A stretch of 64,000 nucleotides of DNA from Actinomycetes bacterium. GTDB taxonomy: Bacteria; Actinomycetota; Acidimicrobiia; Acidimicrobiales; JAMCPL01. Made by a program: the position numbers and the translations under genes. The stretch covers positions 129,039 through 193,038 of the forward strand of contig JAKAWR010000002.1 in NCBI GenBank assembly GCA_021816935.1, read 5' to 3'. Shown in pieces: positions 15,838 to 23,382 of the stretch. Numbering within the stretch: position 1 is the stretch's first letter; each line of letters opens with the position of its first letter. The notes beneath the pieces were generated by a model. It was not told the DNA's origin and ran no database searches. It saw only the letters and a program-made list of their open reading frames with translations.

Positions 15838-17922
15838 TCAGTCGTTGCGCGCAAATCCCAGACGAAGGGGAGCGGAAGTGGAACCCATCTCTGTATCGGC
15901 AGTCGCCGACTCTCCGGTATCGGGAAGGTCGACGAAACCGAATCCCGCTCCCTTCAGCGCTGCCTCGAGCGCCGCACGCTGGTCCGGTGCCGCCGATCGA
16001 GCTCCCGTACCGCGAGGGGACCCCTGGTACTCAACGAGCAGGCGCCCCTTGGGCACCAAGGCACGCCTGCAACCCGACATCGCGGCGCCGAGGTGCAACC
16101 CGGCCATCGCCTCTACCGCTCCCGCCAGCCACACGACCACACCCCAACTGCCAAGGTCGAGTCCGCTCAGCCATTCGACCAGCTCCCGCTGGTCATCGTC
16201 GGACGGCTGCGTGCGCCCCGTTTCGGCGGACCCGGCGGCATCGGTACGCGGCCCGGCGGCATCGGTGCCCGGCGCATCGACTTCGGCGGACCCGGCGGAC
16301 CCGGCGGACCCGGCGGACCCGGCGGACCCGGCGGCATCGGCGGCTCCGGCGGCATCGGCGGCTCCGGCGGCATCGGCGGCTCCGGCGGCATCGCCTGATG
16401 GCATGCCGAACTGCACTCCCGTCGCGGGAACGCCGCGCATTGCCAGCTGATCGAGTATGTTCGCGCAGTCAGCGCCGATCACCAGGACCGGAGGTTCCAT
16501 GCCCACGTTGTCAAGATAACCCTTCCACCAATCTTCCTTCGATACCAGCAACCTGGACTCCTTTCCTGAGAGCCTCGACTGAAGCTCTTCGCTGCTCAAC
16601 TTCCCGGCATTTCCCTGGCCGCGCCCGCCCAGGTTGAGCCCTCGCGTCCTCCACAACCCGGATCCTGACCCGCCTGCTGCAACACCTCCCAGAACGGCGA
16701 GCCGGAGAGCGGCCTCTTCGGCTGCATGGTCCCAGGTGAACGCGGTCGCGATCCGATCTCTGCCGGCCCGCCCCTTGTCCAATGCCTCCGCGGGCCTACC
16801 CGCCAGCTCCCTCATCACCTCGACAAGGGCGTCGCCATCTGGCTGCGCCAGCCAGAAACCGGCCGGTCCGGGAGCGACACCCCGAACCGATACGGGAGCG
16901 ACACTGCACGGGAGTAGGTATGCCGACGCGTCATCGCAATAGTCGAGGCACGCACCGTAGCCGGTAACGACAACCGGAAGCCCACACGACATGGCCTCCG
17001 CTATCGGCAGGCCGAACCCCTCACCCCGGTACGGAAAGACGAAAACGTCACATGCCCGGTAAAGTGATGCAAGCTCGTCCCGGGTGAGATCCCGGTTGAC
17101 TACCTCAACGGCGGGCAGGCTCTTGTCGGCTGCCACGTCGCGGAACCGTTCGTCAAGCGTTCCTCCCCTGTAGACGCCGTCCGACCCGAAGGTCTTGACC
17201 ACAAGGCAGACGTCATCAGAGGGCGTGAACGCCTTGCAGTAGGCATCCAGCAGGATGTCGGGACCTTTGCGCATGATCGTTCCGCCTACGAACAGGAACT
17301 TGATCGGCATGGCCGTCTCAAGGGGGTAGCGGGGCCCCTCCGGGCTGAAAGTCTCGACATCGACGCCGTTGCGGACCACCTGAACCCGATCCGCAGGAAA
17401 GCCGCTCTGCACGTAGCATTCGCGCACCCAGCTACTCGGCACCCACATCTCGTCCGCCACCAGCGAGAAACGTTCCAGCCACTCTTGCGGCACCCCGCCG
17501 AACTCCCAGGGCTGGATGACGGCCACCGCCCGATCCTCGGGCGCGGCAGAGAAATCAGGGGGCCAACGGTGACGTACCTCGACACGGGGAGCCACGCCGG
17601 AAGCCTTGAGCAAACTCGAGCGGAAGAACGCATCCCTCAGCTCCTCTTGCGTATCGAACGGGATCGGCGGGAAGTCGGTCGGCGCTAGGATCACGTCAGC
17701 TCTCCCTGAGGCGCTGAGGCGCCTGACCAGTTCCCTCGACACGGTGGCAAGGCTGTGGTGCGCGAAAAGATCACCCACCCACCTCACTACCGGCGGCTTC
17801 CCGCTCGGCACGCCTGTACCGTCTGTTCTGCTCACGCGATCACCTGCTCGATCTCCTGACGATATCACCGTTACTTCCCAAGTAGGCCATAACAGGCCAA
17901 CCCGGACATCCTCACTACGCAT
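15838..17922 (-). CDS. GT4 glycosyltransferase with degenerate, repeat-interrupted methyltransferase-like tail
   Basis: A 694-aa protein. Residues about 45-420 are a GT-B glycosyltransferase with VVRNGVDVETFSPEG, FVGGTIMRKGPDILLDAY and the EX7E motif RGEGFGLPIAEAMSCGLPVV. The tail aligns in layout with the methyltransferase of the 1163-3391 gene, but motif I is broken (PVLVIGADCANILDQLA instead of a GxGxG loop). An Ala/Gly/Ser/Asp tract encoded by 9-bp repeats is inserted before the later strand VPKGRLLVEYQG. Sugar transfer is likely; methyl transfer is doubtful. It starts 19 nt from the divergent FrhB-like gene. Surface or flagellin glycan work is inferred from context. Confidence 0.8.
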   Translation of the reverse strand: MRSEDVRVGLLWPTWEVTVISSGDRAGDRVSRTDGTGVPSGKPPVVRWVGDLFAHHSLATVSRELVRRLSASGRADVILAPTDFPPIPFDTQEELRDAFFRSSLLKASGVAPRVEVRHRWPPDFSAAPEDRAVAVIQPWEFGGVPQEWLERFSLVADEMWVPSSWVRECYVQSGFPADRVQVVRNGVDVETFSPEGPRYPLETAMPIKFLFVGGTIMRKGPDILLDAYCKAFTPSDDVCLVVKTFGSDGVYRGGTLDERFRDVAADKSLPAVEVVNRDLTRDELASLYRACDVFVFPYRGEGFGLPIAEAMSCGLPVVVTGYGACLDYCDDASAYLLPCSVAPVSVRGVAPGPAGFWLAQPDGDALVEVMRELAGRPAEALDKGRAGRDRIATAFTWDHAAEEAALRLAVLGGVAAGGSGSGLWRTRGLNLGGRGQGNAGKLSSEELQSRLSGKESRLLVSKEDWWKGYLDNVGMEPPVLVIGADCANILDQLAMRGVPATGVQFGMPSGDAAGAADAAGAADAAGAADAAGSAGSAGSAGSAGSAEVDAPGTDAAGPRTDAAGSAETGRTQPSDDDQRELVEWLSGLDLGSWGVVVWLAGAVEAMAGLHLGAAMSGCRRALVPKGRLLVEYQGSPRGTGARSAAPDQRAALEAALKGAGFGFVDLPDTGESATADTEMGSTSAPLRLGFARND
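16285..16392. repeat. Twelve tandem 9-bp units inside the glycosyltransferase gene
   Basis: Five GGCGGACCC units are followed by alternating GGCGGCATC and GGCGGCTCC. On the coding (minus) strand they encode GSA and DAAGAA repeats. The period is a multiple of three, so length change would keep the frame. Confidence 0.9.
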
Positions 17923-17941
17923 GTCGCGCTAACGTAGATCC

Positions 17942-19072
17942 ATGCCCCCGGAAAAGCCACATTGGGTAGATCTACTCAGCGAGGTGGTGCGCTCCGGTCA
18001 GTGCACGGGCTGCGCCGCATGCGTGATCGCCTGCCCTCATGATGTCCTGCGCTACGACGGTCGGGAGGGTCCCTACCGGCCATGGAAGGTTGACGAGGAC
18101 GGTGGACCGGACAATTGCACCCACGGGACACGAGGCTGCACCCTCTGCACGAGAGCTTGTCCCCGCTTCAGGGATTGGGAGGTCGAGGCCGACACGTTCC
18201 TATTCGGCGCTCCCCGGAGCCCCGGACATGTCTACGGCGAGAGCAGGGAGCTCCTGGCGGCACGGGCGACGAACGAGACAATCCTGCAGGCGGCACAGGA
18301 CGGCGGGGCGGTGTCCGCGATACTGATCGCCGCGCTGGAGAACGGCACTGTGGAAGCCGCCCTCGTCTCATCCGCCAAGGACGGACCTGGCGGTGCGGAC
18401 GGTGGTTCGGTACCTCTCCCTGCGCTCGCGACGAACCGGCAGGAGATCGTCGAAGCCGCCGGATCGCGTTACACCTATTCGACGAACACCCTTGCCTATT
18501 TCGACGCAATCGAGCGGGGCTACGAACGTCTCGCCATGGTCGGGACCGGCTGCATGGCGTCCATCCCGGCTGTCATGAAGGCCCGCAAGACAGGCAAGTC
18601 CGGGCGTCGCTTCGTCCTTTCGGTAGGGCTTCTCTGCTCGAAAACGTTCGACGAGTCGATATACGATGAACTGTTCGAGGCGCGCTACGGTGCCACCAGG
18701 AGCTCGATTGCAAAGGTCAACATCAAGGGGCGCTTCCAAGTCTGGTTGAAGGACGGCCAGTACGTCGAGATCCCTTTGAAGGAAGGCCGCGACTGGACGC
18801 GTGAAGGCTGCAAGATGTGTCCGGACTTCGCCGCCGAACACGCCGATATCTCTGCAGGCGGAATCGGTGACCTTTCGGGCTGGACGCTTCTGGTCGTTCG
18901 GACCAACGAGGGTCAGGCGGCGGTACGGGCGGCCGTTGAGGCGGGCCTATTGGAAACCCGCCCCGCCGCAGATGACCCGGCGGCGCTGTCCGTCCTCGGG
19001 AAGCTGTCGACTGCGTCGAGACGTCGTTGGACCAATGCAGCGTACGCCGCCCCAGCCGCGTCCGGATCTTGA
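17942..19072 (+). CDS. Coenzyme F420 hydrogenase/dehydrogenase beta subunit (FrhB/FdhB) family protein
   Basis: A 376-aa iron-sulphur protein. A ferredoxin-like N-terminus carries [12 protein letters not shown] and CTLCTRACP; the FrhB core follows ([41 protein letters not shown]), and a further cysteine pair lies in [20 protein letters not shown]. The family moves electrons between reduced F420 or another donor and partner redox enzymes. No F420-hydrogenase or glutamate-synthase partner is adjacent: the divergent neighbour is a glycosyltransferase and the convergent one is etfA. FrhB-like proteins also occur in polysaccharide loci. The substrate cannot be read from the sequence. Confidence 0.85.
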   Translation: MPPEKPHWVDLLSEVVRSGQCTGCAACVIACPHDVLRYDGREGPYRPWKVDEDGGPDNCTHGTRGCTLCTRACPRFRDWEVEADTFLFGAPRSPGHVYGESRELLAARATNETILQAAQDGGAVSAILIAALENGTVEAALVSSAKDGPGGADGGSVPLPALATNRQEIVEAAGSRYTYSTNTLAYFDAIERGYERLAMVGTGCMASIPAVMKARKTGKSGRRFVLSVGLLCSKTFDESIYDELFEARYGATRSSIAKVNIKGRFQVWLKDGQYVEIPLKEGRDWTREGCKMCPDFAAEHADISAGGIGDLSGWTLLVVRTNEGQAAVRAAVEAGLLETRPAADDPAALSVLGKLSTASRRRWTNAAYAAPAASGS

Positions 19073-19141
19073 GCGACGGGCCGGGACCCGGTCTAGCTGG
19101 TGCCCGGACCCGGCGTATGGAGATCCGCCCTCCCGGCAGGC

Positions 19142-19163
19142 GGCGCTACGGAACCGTAACGCC
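19142..19163. terminator. Hairpin between convergent frhB-like and etfA genes
   Basis: GGCGCTACGG-AA-CCGTAACGCC, nine of ten pairs, three bases from the etfA stop. No clear T-tract. It is placed to end transcription from either side. Confidence 0.45.
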
Positions 19164-19165
19164 GG

Positions 19166-20134
19166 TCACCGGCGGGCTTTGAGGGCTTCAATAAGCTTGG
19201 GGAGGACCTGGTGGACATCGCCGACAATACCCAGATCGGCAACCGAGAAGATCGGTGCCTCCTTGTCCTTGTTGACAGCGATGATGTTCTTCGCCCCCTT
19301 CATGCCGACAAGATGCTGCGTGGCGCCCGAGATCCCCAGAGCTACGTAGACCGTCGGCTTCACGGTCTTGCCGGTCTGGCCCACCTGGTAGGAGTAGGGA
19401 ACCCAATCAGCATCGACGATCGCCCGTGACGCCCCCGGCGCCCCGCCGAGCAGCCTCGCCAGCTCCTCGACCATGCCGTAGGCCTCCTTCGATCCGAGTC
19501 CGCGCCCGCCGGCCACCACGACATCCGCCTCGTCGAGCTTGGGACCTGTCGACTCCTCCACGTGACGGTCGATGATCTTGGCTGCTGCAGTCAGCCCGAG
19601 ATCCGGGTGGGCGGCGGTAACCACTTCGGCCGGCGCCCCACCCGAGGGTTCGGCTGCAAACGACTTCGCCTTCACCACGAAGATCCACGGTTTGCCTCCG
19701 GTGAAGGCCGCCTTCACGACCTTTGTCCCGCCGAATACCCCATGCACCGACCGGAGCCCGTCGCCTTCACCTTCCATGCCGATCACGTTCGTGATCACGG
19801 GCTTGTCCAGGCGAACAGACAGCCTCGCCGCGACATCACGACCGTCGTAGGTCTGGGGAACCAGGATCGCATCCGGGCTCGCTCCTGACTCCACGATCGC
19901 TGCAATCGAGGCGGCCGTGGCCGGCCCGGGCAGGCCGCCGTCGACATCGCCAACGTGGAAAATACGAGAGGCTCCGTACTCCCCGACCTCCGCCGCCAGT
20001 TCCGCCGCATCGCCCCACGTCACCGCTTCCACCGCCGCCGCCAGCGTACGAGCCTGCGTTAATAGTTCCAACGAGGCGGGCAGCACCCGGCTGCCATTCG
20101 CCTCGACTACCACCAGTGTTTTGTCAAGTCCCAT
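19166..20134 (-). CDS. etfA: Electron transfer flavoprotein alpha subunit
   Basis: A 322-aa FAD-binding subunit of the ETF heterodimer, which takes electrons from acyl-CoA and related dehydrogenases. The N-terminal domain begins [20 protein letters not shown]. The C-terminal FAD domain has the signature [19 protein letters not shown]-like segment ([14 protein letters not shown]), then [20 protein letters not shown] and [20 protein letters not shown]. It is cotranscribed with etfB in the usual etfB-etfA order, but a 164-bp family A repeat has landed between them. Confidence 0.96.
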   Translation of the reverse strand: MGLDKTLVVVEANGSRVLPASLELLTQARTLAAAVEAVTWGDAAELAAEVGEYGASRIFHVGDVDGGLPGPATAASIAAIVESGASPDAILVPQTYDGRDVAARLSVRLDKPVITNVIGMEGEGDGLRSVHGVFGGTKVVKAAFTGGKPWIFVVKAKSFAAEPSGGAPAEVVTAAHPDLGLTAAAKIIDRHVEESTGPKLDEADVVVAGGRGLGSKEAYGMVEELARLLGGAPGASRAIVDADWVPYSYQVGQTGKTVKPTVYVALGISGATQHLVGMKGAKNIIAVNKDKEAPIFSVADLGIVGDVHQVLPKLIEALKARR

Positions 20135-20154
20135 TCTTCATGACTCCCAACTTA

Positions 20155-20318
20155 AGTGTACCGTCTCATAAATAACCATGCGATCTCGCCAGCCAGATGA
20201 CGCCGCTGGCTGTGTCCTCGTCCTCGACGTACTCCCTGGTACGCCTGCGTCCTCGTCCTTGCCAGGCAGCGCCCCTGACTTGCCGATTATCATCACGCTA
20301 TTTATGAGACGGTACACT
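20155..20318. mobile_element. Family A MITE-like repeat, copy 2 (between etfB and etfA)
   Basis: A 164-bp element with perfect 20-bp terminal inverted repeats, AGTGTACCGTCTCATAAATA at 20155-20174 and its complement at 20299-20318. The interior is shared with copy 1. It contains a small hairpin CGTAC...GTACG (20237-20252) and no transposase gene. The perfect ends suggest recent movement or selection for the stem. The right end supplies the etfB stop codon; the left end is 20 nt upstream of the etfA ATG. Confidence 0.8.
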
Positions 20319-21096
20319 AGATAACCTTCAACTCCTCGAGAAATCGGACGATGTCCTGGTGCGCCTCCCCCTCGTCCACCACGACTGCCCCCGCCTCGCG
20401 AACCGGCGCATCTTCCACCGATGCAACCTGCTGGCGAGCGCCCTGCGAGCCCACCGAATCGGCGAGAAGACCCAGGTCGGAAACGCCCAGCTGATCCACC
20501 GGCTTCGACTTCGCCGCCATGATCCCCTTGAAGGAGGGGTACCGTGGCTCTACCACGCCCGCTGTAACGGTCACAACCGCGGGCAGAGGGCACTCGACCT
20601 CGTCGTAGCCGGCCTCGGTCTGGCGCTGTACCACCGCCTTGCCTTCTTGGATCGATATCTTCTTGGCGAACGTCACCGATGGCCACCCCATCAGCTCGGC
20701 AACCTGAACAGGCGTGGTTCCGGTATACCCATCGGTCGATTCTGTGGCCATGACGACCAGATCCGGGTTCACCCGGGCTACGGCTCTTGCAAGCACTTTC
20801 GCCGTCGAGAGAGCATCCGAACCGGCAAGCGCTTCGTCCGTCACCAGTACGGCCTTGGCAGCGCCCATCGCAAGTGCCGTACGTAGGCCGCTCGTCTCAC
20901 CTCGCGGCGCCATCGACACGAGAGTCACCTCTCCACCGCCGGCCTGCTCCACTAGCTGCAGTGCCATCTCGACCCCGTAGGAGTCGGAGTCGTCCATGAT
21001 CAGCTTCCCGCTGCGATCAAGGTTCCCGGTCGCCTCATCGAGGCCCGGTGGATCCGCGGGATCGGGGATCTGCTTCACGCAAACAGCAATGTTCAT
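20317..21096 (-). CDS. etfB: Electron transfer flavoprotein beta subunit
   Basis: A 259-aa partner of EtfA that binds AMP. The start is the ATG at 21096 (MNIAVCVKQIPDPADPPGLD); an upstream 40-residue extension is Arg/Trp-rich and out of character. Signature segments include SYGVEMALQLVEQAGGGEVT, LVVMATESTDGYTGTTPVQV and VECPLPAVVTVTAGVVEPRY. The final TAG (20317-20319) is built from the outer end of the family A repeat, directly after LEELKVI. The region 21097-21484 upstream is shared with whiB. Confidence 0.95.
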   Translation of the reverse strand: MNIAVCVKQIPDPADPPGLDEATGNLDRSGKLIMDDSDSYGVEMALQLVEQAGGGEVTLVSMAPRGETSGLRTALAMGAAKAVLVTDEALAGSDALSTAKVLARAVARVNPDLVVMATESTDGYTGTTPVQVAELMGWPSVTFAKKISIQEGKAVVQRQTEAGYDEVECPLPAVVTVTAGVVEPRYPSFKGIMAAKSKPVDQLGVSDLGLLADSVGSQGARQQVASVEDAPVREAGAVVVDEGEAHQDIVRFLEELKVI

Positions 21097-21261
21097 GTCT
21101 TTATCATTGCGCGTCTCGCCTGTAGTCCGCCAATCGCGCGCCCGCCGGCAGCGGCACAGCCACGACCAGGCCGTCACGGCGAAGCGCCTTCTGCTCAATA
21201 GAGTCTGTACCCTCACTGGATCTAACTACGGATCAACAACTCTGCATGCAAGCGGCTCATC

Positions 21262-21283
21262 GGTGCTTGCAATCGCAAGCACC
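21262..21283. promoter_or_regulatory. Perfect 9-bp inverted repeat overlapping the whiB-side promoter
   Basis: GGTGCTTGC-AATC-GCAAGCACC. It covers the -35 hexamer of the promoter at 21267-21295, so a dimeric regulator bound here would block polymerase. It could equally be a hairpin. Confidence 0.55.
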
Positions 21284-21295
21284 TTGTGCTAGGAT
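21267..21295 (+). promoter_or_regulatory. Sigma-70-type promoter reading toward whiB
   Basis: TTGCAA (21267-21272), a 17-bp spacer, then TAGGAT (21290-21295). It would give a leader of about 180 nt before the small ORF at 21485. Confidence 0.5.
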
Positions 21296-21484
21296 AAGTT
21301 AACGGCTGCGTATAGCATGCGCATGTGGGATCCCGTGACGGGTCGGCGTGTACGACGTCGTGCCGGATAGGCATACCATATCGAAGGTCGAACGTGCATT
21401 TCGTGCAGGTTCAGGTTCGACTGAGCATTCGAGCAGGTTGGGGGTGCATAAGGAGCCCGAGGGCACGTTGAACCCGGGTGTTTG

Positions 21485-21652
21485 ATGAGATTGGCTATCA
21501 CGGTGGCACCTGAGCCGGCAGGCTACCTGCTCAATGAGCGGGGCGGCGTGGTGTCGAGCGGTTCCGGAGAGTTGTTGGCAAAGCCGGAAACCGTGATTCT
21601 TGAGTACAGGGAGGTCGAAAAAGTTGGCCTTGACGTGGAATCGCCCCGTTGA
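21485..21652 (+). CDS. Possible small protein overlapping the whiB start
   Basis: A 55-codon ORF (MRLAITVAPEPAGYLLNERG, later KPETVILEYREVEKVGLDVE) on the same strand as whiB and overlapping its first codons by 29 bases. Its composition looks protein-like rather than the Arg/Pro-rich pattern of shadow frames here. There is no strong ribosome-binding site. It could be an upstream ORF that couples translation to whiB. No family was recognised. Confidence 0.4.
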   Translation: MRLAITVAPEPAGYLLNERGGVVSSGSGELLAKPETVILEYREVEKVGLDVESPR

Positions 21653-21920
21653 TTGGGACTATGGGGACTGGCGTAAAGCCGCAGCTTGCAGAGAGACGGA
21701 TCCCGACCTTTTCTTTCCCGTAGGCACGACCGGTCCTGCCATTGACCAGATCGAATCGGCGAGGTGTATTTGCCACACCTGTGATGCAATCGAAGCATGC
21801 CTCGACTTCGCCATCACGACCAACCAGGAGGCCGGCATCTGGGGCGGCACGTCCGAAGAAGAGCGGAAGCAGATCCGCAAGATTCGTTCGGCCACCAACA
21901 GGATCCCATCCCACAACTGA
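21624..21920 (+). CDS. whiB: WhiB family iron-sulphur transcriptional regulator
   Basis: About 98 aa from the TTG at 21624 (LALTWNRPVDWDYGDWRKAA), which has AGGGAGG at 21607-21613; a TTG at 21600 would add eight residues. Four cysteines in the WhiB arrangement bind a [4Fe-4S] cluster: one in AACRETDPDLFFP, then CHTCDAIEAC (C-x2-C-x5-C). The turn GIWGGTSEEERKQIRKIR precedes a basic DNA-binding tail. WhiB proteins act with sigma-70 to sense redox or nitric oxide. A PdtaS-type kinase gene nearby recalls the mycobacterial whiB1 neighbourhood. Confidence 0.93.
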   Translation: MALTWNRPVDWDYGDWRKAAACRETDPDLFFPVGTTGPAIDQIESARCICHTCDAIEACLDFAITTNQEAGIWGGTSEEERKQIRKIRSATNRIPSHN

Positions 21921-22506
21921 GCCCCCGCACGGCAACGCGCACGCGCCCCGGACGCGCTGTACCGCCGTTAAGAACTTTGCATCCCGCAACTGAGTTCCAA
22001 CCTAACGGGGTACACGTGCTCCGGGCATAGCCCAGGACCGGTACCGCCCGCGTCGGTCGTCACTCCCCTCTGCGTCCTCCCCGTCCTCCCAGTTCCAGCG
22101 TCCTCCCCGTCCTCCCAGTTCCAGCGTCCTCCCCGTCCTCCCAGTTCCAGCGTCCACGGTAGGGGCGAGCGACCGCAATGCCACTATTTACACAACTGGT
22201 GATGGCATGAAGGGCACGCGAACACGCTACACTTTATCAACAGTTGGCATCCAGCTGCTCTTGACTTGCATGGCATCAGCGGCCGATGTTAACGTGCAGC
22301 AAACTATTGGTAGCAGCAGCCCAGGCGGTATGAAGCAGGCGGCAACTCGGGAATGAAGAGGTCACATTGTGGGCGTCGGACTATCCAGAGGCTCCGTGAG
22401 TTTCAATGGCAGCAGCAATCGAGACCTCGGATTCTGACCGGGCGGCAAGGAATACGAGTTCTCGATTAGCTCTTTGGGCAGCAGAACTGGAGTGGTGACA
22501 ACAGAT
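21921..22506. other. Intergenic region, whiB to response regulator
   Basis: 586 nt, more A/T-rich after 22180. It contains three tandem 26-bp units at 22073-22150. A TTGACT at 22260-22265 could be a -35 element, but no well-spaced -10 follows. I recognised no riboswitch or tRNA. Confidence 0.5.
22073..22150. repeat. Three tandem 26-bp repeats
   Basis: The unit starts CGTCCTCCCCGTCCTCCCAG and ends TTCCAG; three identical copies, then a partial CGTCC. Lies between whiB and the response regulator gene. Confidence 0.9.
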
Positions 22507-23223
22507 ATGGCAGTGGATCTACCTCGAAAGACAGCAGTATTACTGGCAGAAGACGATAACGAGAGTCGCGCTCTTATCAAGCAGCACCTGCAGCAGCTGG
22601 GTTACCGTATCGGCGAGGCCGTTGACGGTCCGGGGACGATTCACGAGGCAAGTCTCGGTGACTATGACATTGTGGTACTCGATTTGGGGCTGCCAGGCGC
22701 TGAGGACGAGGAGCTCGTAACCCGGCTTCAACGAGCGATGCCTATACCCATCATCATCTACACGGGGAATACGGACGAGTCGTATCGTATAACAATGCTC
22801 AATGCCGGCGCCGACGGGTACCTGACGAAACCTGCCTCACCTGCCGACCTGGAGGCGAACATCCGCGCAGTGCTCCGGCGCGGCCAGCATGCCGGCAAGA
22901 CGATGCGGCTCGAGATGGGCGAGATCCGGATCGACAGGTATTCCCACCGAGTGGAGGTGGGCGAGCAGTCGCTCGAACTGACGCCGAAGGAGTTCGATCT
23001 CCTCTATTTTATGGCCTCGCACCCGGATCGGGTCTTCACCCGGGACGAGTTGCTGCAGCACGTCTGGGGCTCCAGCGCCGAGTGGCAGGATCCTGCCACC
23101 GTAACAGAGCACATCCGACGCGTCCGATCCAAGATAGAGCCGGACGATCGGAAGCCCTACTACGTCCAGACCGTCCGGGGTGTCGGCTACCGGTTCAACG
23201 GCAAGATCGTACAGGGAGCCTGA
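22507..23223 (+). CDS. OmpR/PhoB family response regulator
   Basis: About 238 aa from the ATG at 22507; GTG codons at 22492-22495 are alternatives, since no start has an ideal ribosome-binding site. The receiver domain (1-125) has an acidic pocket (LLAEDD, 15-17), phospho-acceptor Asp59 in VVLDLGLPG, Thr86 (IYTGN) and Lys108 (LTKPA). The C-terminal winged helix (140-238) has ELTPKEFDLLYFMASHPDRV and a typical end VQTVRGVGYRFNG. No matching HisKA-type kinase adjoins it: the convergent kinase is of the PdtaS class, which normally pairs with an ANTAR regulator. The partner is therefore unknown. Confidence 0.93.
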   Translation: MAVDLPRKTAVLLAEDDNESRALIKQHLQQLGYRIGEAVDGPGTIHEASLGDYDIVVLDLGLPGAEDEELVTRLQRAMPIPIIIYTGNTDESYRITMLNAGADGYLTKPASPADLEANIRAVLRRGQHAGKTMRLEMGEIRIDRYSHRVEVGEQSLELTPKEFDLLYFMASHPDRVFTRDELLQHVWGSSAEWQDPATVTEHIRRVRSKIEPDDRKPYYVQTVRGVGYRFNGKIVQGA

Positions 23224-23239
23224 CAGGCGGGACCCGGAG

Positions 23240-23264
23240 CTCCGGAACCCTACGGGTTCCGGAG
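23240..23264. terminator. Strong hairpin between convergent response regulator and kinase genes
   Basis: CTCCGGAACCC-TAC-GGGTTCCGGAG, 11 perfect pairs, 17 nt after the response regulator stop. No T-tract. A likely terminator for the plus-strand gene. Confidence 0.55.
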
Positions 23265-23271
23265 GCCGACG

Positions 23272-23382
23272 TAAGAGCCTCAGCGGATCGGGAGGTTGGA
23301 TGAGACGGTCCGCTGTACTGCCCGAGAGGAAGGAGTGGCGAAGCACTGCTTCGCCCGAGATCCCTATCCGCTGAGGCTCTTA
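23272..23382. repeat. Family B repeat, complete short copy
   Basis: 111 bp with 22-bp terminal inverted repeats (left TAAGAGCCTCAGCGGATCGG, right the complement of TAAGAGCCTCAGCGGATAGG), 21 of 22 matching. An internal hairpin GGCGAAGCA-C-TGCTTCGCC lies at about 23338-23356. The right terminal repeat encodes the last residues and stop of the kinase gene (KSLSG, TAG at 23364-23366). Confidence 0.8.

Larger units (their letters stand above)
21097..21484. other. Divergent intergenic region, etfB to the whiB locus
   Basis: 388 nt. It contains the palindrome and promoter described separately at 21262-21295. The minus-strand etfB promoter was not identified. The stretch 21300-21480 is of average composition, with no recognised RNA element. 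Confidence 0.55.

Noticed and set aside
21400-21450. Possible tRNA (GGTTCGACT...)
   Set aside because: No acceptor stem or anticodon arm can be built around it.
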